From Sarcomyxa edulis (Eukaryota > Basidiomycota > Agaricomycetes > Agaricales > Mycenaceae): a stretch of 64,000 nt of DNA. The stretch is taken from assembly GCA_009761415.1 (NCBI GenBank), contig QUOL01000021.1, forward strand, positions 186,001 to 250,000, given 5' to 3'. Of the stretch, positions 24,393 through 36,391 are shown piece after piece. Numbering within the stretch: the first letter of the stretch is position 1; the number at the start of each line of letters is the position of its first letter. The position numbers were made by a program, and so were the translations under genes. The notes under the pieces were generated by a model that did not search any database, was not told the origin of the DNA, and saw only the letters and a program-made list of their open reading frames with translations.

Positions 24393-25734
24393 ATGCCCGA
24401 TATGACCTCCATTGCACACCCACAACAACGCCAGTTCAATCCTTACAGCGAGAACGGAGGAACCATCCTTGCAATCGCAGGTGCTGACTTTACCGTCATC
24501 GCTGGTGATACCAGACAGAGTGAAGGTTATAGCATCCAGACACGATATGCTCCAAAGGTCTTCAGATTGTGAGCACGCGTCGTCACCCACAACCATCTCT
24601 GGGGTTGCTCACAACATCTCGTCTTCGTAGGACTGATCGCGCGGTTTTGGCTGTTAATGGATTCGCTGCCGATGGAAATATGTTCGTAAAGAAAGTCAGG
24701 CAACGCCTAGAGGTATGTCCAAGCCTTTTCTTTCCATCAAACTACTTTGTGACCCCCGTCTTACAGTGGTACCGCCACGCTCACGCAAAAGACATGCCGT
24801 TACGCGCTATTGCACGGTTGATTCAAACCATGCTATACGCTCGTCGGTTCTTCCCATTCTACGTTTACAACATTCTCGGAGGTATCGAAGACGACGGTAA
24901 GTACGAGCGAGGCACTCATTCCTTTTCAAACAGACGTACCCTGCTTCTTTCCTGCGTCATCTGATTCGATGGCTACGGGTCTCGGGTAAAGACAGGGCGC
25001 CACCTTGCGTCCCGAATCCGGTTTCTCATCCTTCCTTCTGAACAACATATCTCTCCCATGTTTCTCCTTCGTTTCTTCTTTACCCCGCAATCATCATCGC
25101 TCCACTTGATAAACGTGAACTGATCTCAAATTTCTTTGGCTTCTTTAGGGACCGGTGCCGTGTACTCGTTCGATCCGGTGGGCTCCTACGAGCGCGAAGC
25201 ATGTCGTGCCGCGGGTGCTGCACAATCCCTAGTCCAGCCTTTCCTGGACAATCAGGCGAGTGAAACACACACCCCTCTCTCAATTCCGTATCTATATGCA
25301 CATTACACTGTGATCACGCGTAACCGACCCTTTGCCGACTTCATCCCGCTTTCGTCCTCGCTCCACGCTGACCTGCATATAATCTTGTCTAGATTTACTT
25401 CAAGAACCAAACAGCAGCACCCGGAACATCACATCCTGCTCATCTCTCACTCGCAACCGTTCTCTCCCTTGTGATCGATTCGTTCACTAGTGCCACGGAA
25501 CGGCATATTGAGGTTCGCATCGCTTGTTTAGTTTTCGCCTCTTGGGTATTCCTCCTTCGTTCCATGCTAACACATGTCCCCATGTAGGTCGGTGATGGTC
25601 TCGAGATGTACGTTGTTCTCGCAAAAGGCCGAGCACTGCAAGAACTGGAGGGTGTCCGTGGGATCCAAGAAATGACGTCGACCGCCGACGGCGAACGCGT
25701 GTTCGTTATCCGAAGAGATCTGAAGAAGGATTAA
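24393..25734 (+). CDS. PRE7: 20S proteasome subunit beta-6 (PSMB1/Pre7 type)
   Basis: Six exons (24393-24568, 24631-24712, 24767-24896, 25149-25255, 25393-25512, 25588-25734) give 253 residues. Signatures are [43 protein letters not shown] and [15 protein letters not shown], all matching the non-catalytic beta-6 subunit of the core particle. As expected for this subunit, the residue after the propeptide-like segment is not the active-site Thr. The fourth intron (25256-25392) must start with GC (CAG followed by gcgagt) to keep the frame into IYFKNQ, a GC-AG intron. The protein ends in RRDLKKD. It acts in the inner beta ring of the proteasome in nucleus and cytosol. Confidence 0.93.
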
Positions 25735-26194
25735 TCTCTAACCTTCTGTCTCTTCCTCCCTCTCTTGCGGACCCTTACGAGTGATGGACCCCACGCAGCA
25801 CGCTCTGCCAAATCTCTACCTCTTTCGAATCTGGTACTTTTACTTAATTGTGAATAGATTCTGGTCTTGCTAGTTTCTGTTTCTCTGAGACACTACCGCT
25901 ATTGTACTTATTGCCTGTAGAACGCTTAACGAATTTCGAACTGCACAACTTTCGCACCCAAAAACGGTCGTGACTGAGTTTGAGCCACAATCGCAACAAA
26001 GGCGGGTCACGATTTGGTCACAATAGTTTTCCTCTTCTTCTCATCATCACCCACGACGACGACCGGTCTCTCCCTTGCTCTCTTTCTCTCTCACCGTCAA
26101 CATCTCGCTTTATAGCGTATCCATATCTATCACCGTCAGCAGCTGCTAGATATATATCTCCAAGAAGATACTTCCCCGAAGAAAATTCAAGGCC
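25735..26194. other. PRE7 3' region and ROT1 promoter
   Basis: About 460 bp between two plus-strand genes. A pyrimidine-rich tract (about 26030-26100) precedes the ROT1 start, typical of fungal core promoters. No other feature is seen. Confidence 0.4.
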
Positions 26195-27044
26195 ATGCGT
26201 CTCACCTCGATCCCCTTTCTTGCGCTGGTGCTAGCAGCAGCCCCAGCGGTTCTGGCACAAGATATCGTTTATGACTCGATACACAATGCGACCACTATCG
26301 TCGGTACTTGGAGCTCAGGGAGCCAGGCTGTCGTCACCGGTTCAGTGCGTAGTCACCTTTGCTTTCCCACCAAGAATCACTATTGACCTTGGGCGTATAG
26401 GGCTTTGCTGATCCCGCCAACGAAACATTCACATATCCCAAAACGACCGGCATTTCGTATTCTTTGTGAGTCGATGACGATGACGATGATTTTTGGACGA
26501 ATCGCTGACGGGTCTTGGGGTGCTTAGCTCTGACGACGGGTTTTATGAAGTTGCACGATACCGCTTCGTTAGCAATGCAACGCAACCAAGCTGCATAACG
26601 GGTGTCGTCATCTGGGTTCACGGCACATACGATCTTCTCTCCAACGGTTCGATTATTCTGACACCAATGGGTGACGGCTTCCAACAAGTCCAAGACCCCT
26701 GCGCCGCTGTCTCCAACTTCATCCAGGATTACAATCAAACCGAGATTCTACAATCTTGGCGCATCTTCCAAGATACATCGGCGGGATACAAACTGCATCT
26801 CTTCCAGTTCGATGGGAGTCCTCTCGCCCCGCAGTTCCAAGTATCGGCAACCCCGAATATGTTGCCAACTACGTTGCTTAGAAACTCGACTTCCAGCGGG
26901 ACGACCTCGACGAGTTCGAGTGGTTTGACCACGCAGAGTAAGAGGGGAGTCAGCAGTGGCGAGAGGAGTTGGAGTATTGGGATGACATGGCTGGCCATGG
27001 CCGCAACGGCTGTTGGGATGGCCGTGGTCGGATCGGTGCTGTAG
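26195..27044 (+). CDS. ROT1: Rot1-like ER chaperone / cell wall biogenesis protein
   Basis: Three exons (26195-26344, 26401-26465, 26528-27044) give 243 residues. An N-terminal signal peptide (FLALVLAAAPAVLA) leads into the Rot1 pattern: VGTWSSGSQAVVTG, GFADPANETF, GISYSFSDDGFYEVARY, HGTYDLLSNGSI, YNQTEIL and KLHLFQFDGSPLAPQF. A C-terminal hydrophobic segment (WSIGMTWLAMAATAVGMAVV) should be a single membrane anchor. Several N-x-S/T sites fit the ER lumen. In yeast Rot1 is an essential ER membrane chaperone needed for glucan synthesis and protein folding. The Ser/Thr-rich stretch before the anchor is longer than I expect but not unusual in basidiomycetes. Confidence 0.9.
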
Positions 27045-27753
27045 GTTATATATTCGCCGACGCCGCATCCGATGATTTTTCCCTTCACCTCTTTCGTATC
27101 ACTACACACCCCGTAGTTACTTTATTTCGTTGCTTGCCTTCGCTATCAGTCGCTGCATCTTGGACCGTCGGACCACCTCATTACACCCTCTGCCGTTGCT
27201 TGTTGCCCTAATCTTACGCCCATCCCCCCAATCCATATATACGCACTTACATACAACATTTTGCATACGTATACCCTAAATCCCTATGCCGTTCTGCGCC
27301 CCCTCGGACAGAGCTCAGGCGCAGCACCGGTACCGGTATCACACTCGTTTTTCCCCACTTATATTATTCCTAGTCCCTGGAAGTTGAACTATTTTCTCCG
27401 TGCGGTTCTCTTGCTACTTTATAACATAAATGTTATATACCAGCAATTATCGAGGGAACAAACGTCGAGAATCGAGATACCTCGGTCCTGGAAGGGCAAG
27501 TGTGACGGCGTGACTCCCGCCTTTTGACTGTACAGCGTGACTGTTACCATATTCCTCTCTTCTCCGCATCCACCATCATGTCAATTTTGTCTCTCGAGCT
27601 TCCCTCAGGATCTTAGCTATTCGTTGAAAACAAAAAACTAACACTCTTATGAGTTCAAGGCCTTCCAAATGTCCCATTGTCGAATTTGGACTCATAATCA
27701 TCAAGGTGAATACTTTGTTATACGCGTTCTTTTTGTACCTTTTTTTCTCTCTT

Positions 27754-27860
27754 GATGAAACCAACCACGGATACCCGAGTTCTAAACCAACTCACAAACG
27801 TCCGAGAGCGCATAACCCCATGTGGATTCTTCCGTTGCCTTCCTTCTGACCTTACCTTTT
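27754..27860 (+). repeat. Imperfect direct repeat, unit 1
   Basis: About 105 bp that recurs 277 bp downstream. Both units share CGGATACCCGAGTT, CTCACAAACGTCCGAGAGCG and CCCCATGTGGATTCTTCCGT, with small differences. Both are followed by related pyrimidine-rich sequence, so the true duplicated unit may be longer and decayed. Confidence 0.8.
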
Positions 27861-28030
27861 TCGATATACCCTGATTTTTTCGGTTTGATGATCCTGTATG
27901 CTGACGCGTCTCATCTCATCCAGATCTCGACTTCCTGGCAGGACCATTTTCTTCATGATGCGTGGTCAGAGTTCCAGGTGAGATTCTTTTCCTCTGAGGC
28001 GACAAAGCATCTTGTCTTTTTATTTTTCCT

Positions 28031-28140
28031 GATGTAACCAATCACGGATACCCGAGTTTCAACCAAACTCACAAACGTCCGAGAGCGCAAAACCCCATGT
28101 GGATTCTTCCGTTGCCTTCCTTCTGATCTCTTACCTTTCT
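28031..28140 (+). repeat. Imperfect direct repeat, unit 2
   Basis: Second copy of the unit at 27754-27860, roughly 90% identical by eye over about 95 bp. No coding function is apparent in either. Confidence 0.8.
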
Positions 28141-29240
28141 ATGTCCTTTTCTTATGTTGTACGTTGTTCTGACCTACTTTTTTTTGGCATGATAGTTCCT
28201 CCTCGCCAAGTGATTTTAGTCGGGACATATGATGTTTCTTTCTGTCTCCGTATATCTCTATGTTTCTGCAGCTGTGCTGTATGATCTTCTGTCAACGTGT
28301 ATCGTCTATGTCTTTTTTTTCACAATATACAGTCTGACTTACGTCCCCGATGTTTCACCGTTGACTGAAGTAATTCACTATGGTCTCGAATGTAAGATGT
28401 GTTACGTGCTACATGCTGCTCGCTGTCTTAGTCCTCCGTCGTTAATCCGCTTCAATACAAAGAGGATTCTTGTCTCCGCTGTTCATAAATTTATTCTCTC
28501 TTTTCTGAAGGTCTCGACTTGTCAATTTCTCCGAGCCAGAGTACAATCGCACTCACTAATAGGTGCACTTCAGGGCAAAAGAAATTCCCGGACGGGTACC
28601 GACCATTCTAGTGGTATGCGTCGAAGCTTGCGATGGGTCTCCGAGTGTGAAAAGCTCGGGATCACGATGCCTACACTGCTACATGTAGCATATGTTCGAC
28701 GAGTCATGCATGACTATAGACAAGTAGCTAGAAGCATGAGGGTTGCACAAGGATAGGTTCAACGTACCATTCGAGTGATGAAGAATAGACGCACCGAGAA
28801 GATGATACTAATCCAGTCGTCGACCATCTGACGGACTCGGATGAAAGTCTGCTTCTGAGCAGCCGCTCTGTCGCCTGGATAGAGTAGACGGGATTGGGAT
28901 AATAGCGCACGTATAGACAGCATGCCTCACCGACTGCCTAATCTTTGGAAGGTCAATTCTCCCACATGCAAACCTCCAAGATCAGAGTATGACAATTAAC
29001 TAAGATTCGAGAGATTTAAATCAAGGGATTAGACATACCAGATGTAGTATGTAAGTTCCTAGGTGATCGCGCTGAAGCGCATGTTTAGAATAAGGTCGGC
29101 GGCGAGAGTTCTTCTGAACGTCTCGAGGAGGTTTCGATACAGGGGATCAAGGAGACCAATACAGGTGATTCACCGAAGACGGGATTTCTAGTAAAGATAA
29201 GCAGTAGGCAAGACTCGAACCCCGGTATTAGAGTACTGGT

Positions 29241-30762
29241 TGTCGGTGGAAAGTCGGAACCCTTGGTGGGTGCATAGATAGGCTAAGCTCCGAGTCTTTC
29301 TTCTAGGATCAAGAGCAGGTTGCCGTGTTCTGACACCCGTCACTGTGTGCCAAAACTACTCGAGTATCAGCCAGTGGATTGGCCTGTGTATATAGGGAAA
29401 GAGTAGGTCTCACGTTTAACTTCGAGTACAGAGAGTATGGTAATTTTCCTACCGTTGGATTATTCGATCCACTCGGAAGAAGATCGGCTACGCAGTATGG
29501 CCACCAGACATCGAAGACCGGCAAATCTCTCCAGGCTAACAAGCCGGGGACACACTGCCTGCGTTACATGCGTGTCCGACCATCGCTCTGAGCTGAGCCG
29601 TGTAACGGGATACGACATAGATCCGGCTATGGATATGTGACTCCTGGAAGGGAACCAGTGGCATGTGGCTCGAATGTGGGTAGAATCTGTCGACCAACAT
29701 GTGAGTGGGCGCCGGATACATCTAGAAAAAAGCCGATTTGTACTGCATACTGTGAATTCTTGGACTTGCCGGTCATCAGCTGCTCGCACTGACATTGCAA
29801 AAAAATCAGGTTCTGAACTGTCGTCTGACTCCCAAAGTTCTGTCTCGAAGCAGATACCGATGCTAGACCAATGGCGGAAAATTTCAGAATCCTGTAAGCT
29901 AAATATTGAGATAGATGAAATTTGTCAATCTTAAAGGAAAACAGGGATTAGAGACTGGACTGACATATATTTTCGTCGGATAGGAGCGCTACTAGTGCTG
30001 CCCTCAAGCGTTCGGAGTTGTGCAACGAAGACGCCATTGGCAGTAGTCGGGCTGCGACGGAGAACAGAGACAGCTCCTAATGTACATGGCAATGTTGCAG
30101 AGAGATGTCTGTTCATGAATCACTGGGATGGCAGCATGTAAGAGAAGTTGCGAGGCTAGTGGTTGACGAGAAAGACTCGACATATGCTCCACCATCTCAT
30201 TTCTCCGGGCGGTTTTCCACCTAGATGATTGAGACATCTTGAACGACCAAGATCCAAGATCGATTTCGTGCTTCACAGTGCGCTTACTTCTTGCTTACTT
30301 CTCTGATCGAGGGACCATCGTCTTCCATATATTAGACCGTGACGCTCGTGTATCAACTTGGAAGCAGAACCTGGAGAGATGTCAGTGTACATGTAGCGAG
30401 AAGAGACATGACACAAACCTTGCACCAACTTGGTGACTGTCCAGGTCGAACTGGATCATAACATCCCACGATATTTGCCCGTAGAAAGTCTCCCAAAAGG
30501 AACAATAGATCTTCCAAAGTACATAGAAGGCACTTCCACATGAATATGAATGTGCTAGAGCTAGAGGAGATACTCCATGTAAGTTCTAGAGGCACCCATA
30601 CGTTTCTGACGGGTGTCAATCATCTAACCCGAGATATCGATGTGGCTGGTCGAAGTAAGTCGAAATCAGTAGAGTAAGTATCACAGCAGTGTTAGTATTT
30701 GTTGTACAGCCCCGAGAAAGCAAAACATACGCAAATTGGGCACACATTTGATCCAAGAGGGT
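29241..30762 (-). repeat. 1.52 kb repeat, right copy of inverted pair
   Basis: Reverse-orientation copy of 12206-13730, nearly equal in length (1,522 against 1,525 bp). Shared open frames on the minus strand at 29309-29542 and 30353-30619 are over 85% identical in protein to their left-copy partners. One frame (around 30440-30600) reads through an exon-like segment containing WETFYGQISWDVMIQFDLDS followed by an intron-like gap, hinting at old coding content, but I recognise no family. Confidence 0.8.
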
Positions 30763-30976
30763 AGTCAATTGCGGTGGCCAATTCCCCACATGTCACTAGG
30801 TGCCACTGAGGATGTGGGTCAGTAGGTACTGGTATAATCTACGTGGTGAGTTAACTATCATAAAATGAGAACAAATGCGAAAGTAAGTAATGAGCTCGGG
30901 CCAGCCTCTCAAAACTAAATGTGATTACTGGGGGTTTGCTTAGGTTGGCGGATGCGAAAGAATAGCTATCATGATC

Positions 30977-32184
30977 CTAGTACCCAGGAAACTCCACGCG
31001 GAGGATATCTCGATTATCAATTTCCGGAAGTTTCGACTCCCTGATCAGACGTTCAACGTTGACCCTATCCACCTTGTCTGAATCCGTGCCAGGCATGCGT
31101 ATACGAACAGTAGTGAGGTTTCGAAACTGAGAAAGGAGAAGGGAGTTCTGCACACTCGCCCAGTCGAAACACTCGATATCGTTATTGCGGTGGACAAGTA
31201 GCGTAAAGACGACCTCTCGCATCTCCTGAGATGAGACTTGAGTCAAGAGCGTTGGGACCCAGCGAGGGATCTTGCTTGTCATGACGAATCCTGAGAGAAG
31301 GATGATATTGTGCAAGTGTAGGTGACGGAGATTTGTGCATAGGCCCAGGTCGACAGAGTTGCGAAGGTTCTCTTAGGCATTTTATTAGGCTAGACGGAGA
31401 GATGGCGGTCAATTGACATACCGTCAATCTCATTTGCGAAAGTGAGCTCGAACTGGAGCTGACGGATGAAAGGCCCGCTGGTCTCGATAAGCCTGCGTAC
31501 TGCATGGTTAGGCTCGTATCTGTGGGTATCAAAGTGCAGGGTATGGATAGAAGGAGTGAAGTCCTGAGCGTATAACCATTCTACCACGTCTCTGGCATTC
31601 CCATCATGAAGATCTAAGAAGCGGAGGCAGAAAGAGGGTTGCAAACTTCGCTTTAGATTTCTCAAATAGACAGGAGGTGTGGGGTATGTCCAGGAAACCT
31701 CGCTGAACGACAAGGCTTTCAACGCAGTAAACCGGGAAACGAAGTCGACGAAGTCCGGAAAATGGTCGAACTCTATGAGGTGCAAGTCTAGTTCGGTGAT
31801 TTCCTGGAATGCAGTTGACAAAGTGGCCATGACACGAGGTAGTGGATTTGATTTGGTCAGTCTCAGGGATTTCATCTTCGGAAACATGCATCTGGATGCG
31901 AGGATGTTCAACAAAGCGTGCTCGAAATTTGGAATGTCGATCCTGAACTCGTGGAGAGCAAATTTCGCTACGAATGGCGCGACCGCGTTGAATGGACTCT
32001 CGTTCAATGCGAGGAACGATGGCAAGTCCTGAGGCCTAAGAGAGACCGTCGAGAAAAGGTGGCGGCGACTGGAAAGCATGAAGCCTCTACAGACGAGGCT
32101 GGAGACGAGTAATGTCGTTCTATCTCCACTGAGATGAGAGATGATTATATCTGTCAGCTCCAGAGGTATCTCGCAAGTATTCAT
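30977..32184 (-). CDS. F-box protein with leucine-rich segments
   Basis: Exon 1 (32184-31422) and exon 2 (31371-30977) join across a 50 bp intron to give about 385 residues. The F-box-like N-terminus reads CEIPLELTDIIISHL then LLVSSLVCRGFMLSSRRHLF. Irregular leucine-rich segments follow (MKSLRLTKSN, ITELDLHLIEF, LKALSFSEVSW, LRFLDLHDG, LRHLHLHN). An upstream in-frame ATG at 32280 would add 32 residues, but they look unlike an F-box N-terminus, so 32184 is preferred. It sits about 215 bp from the right repeat copy. Substrate and partners are unknown. Confidence 0.75.
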
Positions 32185-32280
32185 GAGGACCGTAGTTGAA
32201 CCAATCCATCTGGGAGTCGAAATGATGCCTTGGGATATTAATGACAATTCAGGCACAGCAGAAGAAAATACGGATCCCAT

Positions 32281-32633
32281 CTGTAGAGCTCATGTAAAGG
32301 TCAATATCTCAGTCATGAGAGCAGCCCACTGAAGATGCTCACATTGAGACCGCGCAAGCTAGCACGATAAGTGTCCAACGAAATCTAGAGTGTCACGCTC
32401 GCCCACCTAGAATGACTCATTGTTCTGCATTCAGAATGCGCAGTATTCTACAGCTTGAAGCAGGGTCGGTTCCGGGCACGGGAGCACCTAAAATAGCCCT
32501 CATCAATGGCCAGCATCAAGTACTGTTGTACTAAAAAGATGTTATCAGAGAACGAGTGATGATGGAGTGATCGTTTATGAATCGCGGCAGAGGGTACAAA
32601 ATATGCTAGAAAGGATGAACGAGGTAATGCGAG
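32281..32633. other. Intergenic, no gene seen
   Basis: About 350 bp between two minus-strand F-box genes. It should contain the promoter of the first and the 3' end of the second. Nothing else is recognised. Confidence 0.4.
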
Positions 32634-34243
32634 TCACTGCCACGCTGGAGGAGACATTCCATCCCTGGGCTTGTAAGAGTCAAAAGACTTACGTTCAAGC
32701 TTTGTCAAAGTTTCCACCGTGATTTGCAACCCATCCTCGCGTAGAGTCACCAAGTCGGGTGATGGTGTACGTCTGTCTCCAATTTCATCCCAGCGCCAAA
32801 CGTGAACGTGCGTCAGTGGTGCGATTCCTGCAGGAATGGACTGCTTCCTCCGGTGGACGAAGTCGAGAATGGCCTCATTTGACACATCCACATAATCGTG
32901 CATTGCGATTCTTTGAAGGCTGGGAAGTAGACATGTAGCAAGTCTGTCGGCATCTGGAGTAAGAAGCCGTAATATCACAGTTTCGAAGCTACACCCTACA
33001 TTATCAGCTTCCCAGTCGCTCGATCCTAGGACGTGCAGGTCTAGGCTGACGAGACCTGACATGAGCGAGAGGCACTTGACGAGATCATCGTGATAATGGT
33101 GAGAGTACTGGGACGCAAAGCTCTGCAAACTGCATGACGACCTGTTGATCATGAAAGATAACGAAGAATAAAGCTCAGGGTCTTGAACGTCGAAGGATCT
33201 AGTCCTCGTGTCGACGATAAGTCTTTGAAGTCTTGGCACGACAAGTCCCTTCATCAAGGCTGGGGTCCTAAAATCGGCGGCAACGAAAGTGAGGTCACGA
33301 AGTTGCGGCAGGGTGACAAGTCGATAGTTGGATGGGAAATACACGTACGAAGGCGCGCTCAACGAAAATACCCGTAGATCGGTACATTGCTGAAGAAGAT
33401 CTAGGATTTCGTTGGGGTCTGACGCCCAATGCAGATCTGATTCTTGTAAATGGCTCAAGGGAAGGAGGAAAGCTTCATCAAGCTCGAATTGTCCCCCCAG
33501 AACAATTCGGCAGATAGACGTCTGCTTCAAGGTGGAGAAGGCTCTGGAGGGTGATGGCCTAGGAAATTCGACCTGTAGGTTTATAACAATCTCCTCCAGG
33601 GACCGTAGGTCCCACGAGCCCAGACAAGCTAAAAGCTCTTTGGGAACCATGAATGCAATCCTTCGCGACCGATGGATGAAAGGAGCCAAAGACTCAATTA
33701 TTGGGGTATAGTCATTGGAGTTTGATTCGCGAACGGATAACGAGATGGACAGTGGACATATTCCAGAGCTCGCAAGCCAGTCTTTGGCTCTCGTGAGGCT
33801 ATACGACATCCTCGAATTGGTCGACTCGAAGGAACCTCTTTGGGGAATGGAAATGTGTAGAGACGACCATAATTCCGGAGTGGATAAGGCTATCTGTCTC
33901 CAGACGGTACATATACGAGTGAGGAGAAGAGGGCTGCTGTAGCATCCATAACACAGTTCGTCTCTGTGGGTAGACATCGAACGAATATCTCCTGCAGTAA
34001 CTCGGGCGCGAGGCGTCGCATAGGCGATAAGACTGCTTTATGAGAGTCTACGAACCGCTCGAGTTGTGCATGCTCTGACTCTAAACCTTCTATGATAGTA
34101 CGCATGCGAGCTATCTCGGATTCGAGGCGCTGAAATCTTCTGTCGGGTTCAGCAAGATATATTCTGATCTCTTGCAGTTGAGATTCGGAGGGTGCATGGT
34201 TCGTGTGGAGGATGTGGCAATACGGAGAGTCGGTGTCGCCCAT
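32634..34243 (-). pseudogene. Coiled-coil F-box protein, frameshifted
   Basis: The 5' part (from 34243) reads MGDTDSPYCHILHTNHAPSE, a coiled coil, then LAPELLQEIFVRCLP. The frame then runs off at the conserved NCVMDATAA position. The rest (LLLTRICTVWRQIALSTPELW onward to the stop at 32634) continues in another frame. Comparison with the sister genes at 39920-41563 and 53970-55580 indicates a single-base deletion around 33930-33935. Apart from this the sequence is complete and similar to its paralogues over about 535 residues. It is either a recent pseudogene or a sequencing error. Intact, it would be one of the F-box/LRR-like proteins abundant in mushrooms. Confidence 0.65.
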
Positions 34244-34696
34244 GATACACGTCAATGGTGGGTGTTGGCATGCACTGTGTCCAGTGCGTTGGTGATGGTG
34301 CGAGAGTATTGGAGGTTGTTTGGGCATGTAGCCTTCAAAGCGCCCAAGCACCGCTATGAGCCAAGCAGTCACTCGAACTTGGCGATCGTCGTCAGTGAGG
34401 CACGATAAACTGCAGATGTCAATTCCAGAAGGAAGGGAAGGACGTACTATGATCTCGCCCTTGTATCAATGTATGTGAGACACCTTGAGACACCTTGAGA
34501 GGCGTTGGGGTCAAAAGCGTAGATGGGTCATTATACGGAAGAAAAAAAATACAGCACAGAGAGTGAAAGAGATGTGTAGGTAAGAAACTTAACAGCCGAA
34601 AAAGATCCAACAATCATTCGAGCACGATGATCGGAGGAGAGACGTGCATCTAATAACCCCCTTGAAAAATGAGATGATTGACTCAAAACCCACACA
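34244..34696. other. Intergenic, no gene seen
   Basis: About 450 bp between GLO3 (ends 34697) and the frameshifted F-box gene. A 10 bp unit (tgagacacct) is repeated in tandem near 34470-34490. No gene is supported. Confidence 0.4.
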
Positions 34697-36391
34697 TCAT
34701 CGCTCCGACATCTGTGCCAGATAATCGGAAAGCTAGCAGGATGCCAATCAGCTATCACATCGAATGAGAGACTTTGAGAACGTACTTTGAGAGCTCCAGT
34801 TCTGATACTTTCGCCCACATTTTGGACATCTGGATTTGCCAAGACCTTAGCCAGAGCCTCTTTCGCAGCAAGCTCCAGTCCTGCTAAGCTCCCGTCACCA
34901 AGCAGTCCTTCCGTTCCACCACCGGGACCACCGTGTTCTTCTTCATCATCGCGACCAAAGTATTGGTTCGAAGAGATAGAAGTGGCGCCCTGGAAAGACT
35001 GTAGCCGTGATTGTGCTTCATTTACCGCTGCCGGGTCATACGTCCCTCGTCCAAAGTACATATCTGACGAGATAGCTTTCTGATTGCCAAATTTATCCCG
35101 TGCAGCAGTGGGTGCGTCATCTGCTGCTGAAGAGTATGAACTAGCGGAGAGAAACAGATGCTAGGTGAGCAAAGTCAGAGTGGAATGTGTGGTTCGATTT
35201 ACCTGGACCTCGACGTAGTGGCGGCGGCGGCAGAAGCCGCAGCTGCAGTAGGGATTGCACCAAAGCCAAATCTAGGGAATGGTGCGGCCTGAGGAGCACC
35301 AGCCTTACTGTTCCCATTGCTAGCGGAGAACGCTTTAGGAACGATCTCGTTAGCTCTTGCTTTGGCCTTGGCAGCGGCTTGCAAAGCTTCTGCTTCCTTC
35401 TTCACTCGTTCCTCCTCCTCCTCTCGCTGTCGGTCATATCCTAGTTGCTTGATCCGATCAGCTTCTTCAAGTGCCTTCCGCTCCGCCTCTGCAAAGTCCA
35501 CAGGCTTAGTTCGGGACGCGCCGAGTCCAAGTTTAGATTTTTTGGGTGCGGTACTAGTCCCTAGGGTAGACGTGCTAGAACCAGAGTTGAGACGAGATAT
35601 ACCGCCAAGTTTGTTCGAACGCCCCGCAGAAGCAGAGGTGATGGTACGTGGAGCAGCAGCGGGTGTAACACTCGGTGACGGGGTACGCCCAATGATAGGT
35701 GGGGTAGATACTCTTGGGGTCGGAGGTGCTGATGATTTGGGCGTAGCTGGCTTTGACCACGAAGTGAAGAAGTCGTCTTCAGTTTCTTCCTTCGAGGCAG
35801 GAGTGGCCGAAGCTTGCATGCCATCGACGAAGATCCCGTTAGGAAAACTAATAGAGAATGAGTAGGCCATTCCTCCAAGATGAAGAGAGCACCCACCGGA
35901 GTACATCGTCCTTGACACGTTTCGCTAGCTCTTCCTTGTACAACTCGGCGACGCGACTGGAATATTTCTTCTTGGTATCTGAATCGCTCAACAACGACGA
36001 TCCACTATGTTTCGTAAAGAATTCTGACGCAGACGTGTTTCCACCGACTTTCATGGTACGTAGCTGTCCGAGCTGCCAGGTGTCCAAGTTCGTAGACCTG
36101 TCTCAATCATTAATCAGGGCATCGCAAATTAAATCTACTTGAGACATACCGGACAAAACTGATATGTACGCCCATATTACGGTGTACGCTGGAGCAATCC
36201 AGACATATGTATACACCAAAAGTGACGCTAGACCATGTTGGATTCCGAGCAGAGCAGTCGAAACATGTCTTGGGGTGATCTTGAGAGTCTGAGAGATTGA
36301 GAGTGGTACAAAATGGACATACTTTGTTTCCTTTTTGCGCCCTAAGTACTTTGAATACCTGCTCTGTTTCTTGTTTTGTGGGTTCTGCCAT
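34697..36391 (-). CDS. GLO3: ArfGAP, Glo3 / ArfGAP2-3 type
   Basis: Six exons (36391-36323, 36268-36150, 36097-35897, 35847-35203, 35140-34786, 34711-34697) give about 467 residues. The ArfGAP zinc finger is complete: [13 protein letters not shown] and [22 protein letters not shown], including the arginine finger in [20 protein letters not shown] follows. The C-terminal part carries the Glo3-motif region with [16 protein letters not shown] and SSNQYFGR. Glo3-class ArfGAPs stimulate GTP hydrolysis on Arf1 on COPI vesicles in Golgi-to-ER traffic. The first intron (36269-36322) is 54 bp and carries no stop, so it would be read through in frame if retained; family comparison shows it must be spliced. 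A predicted coiled coil ([16 protein letters not shown]) lies mid-protein. The final five-codon exon is less certain. Confidence 0.88.

Larger units (their letters stand above)
27045..29240. other. 2.2 kb intergenic stretch with an imperfect direct repeat
   Basis: No gene is supported on either strand. The sequence is T-rich on the plus strand in 27540-28340. It contains the direct repeat pair described separately. Open frames such as 28229-28756 lack any family signature or splice logic. Confidence 0.5.

Noticed and set aside
29212..29240. tRNA-like GGGGTTCGAGTC on the minus strand beside the right repeat copy
   Set aside because: The T-stem shows mismatches and no anticodon arm is found, so neither a tRNA nor a tRNA-derived SINE can be claimed.
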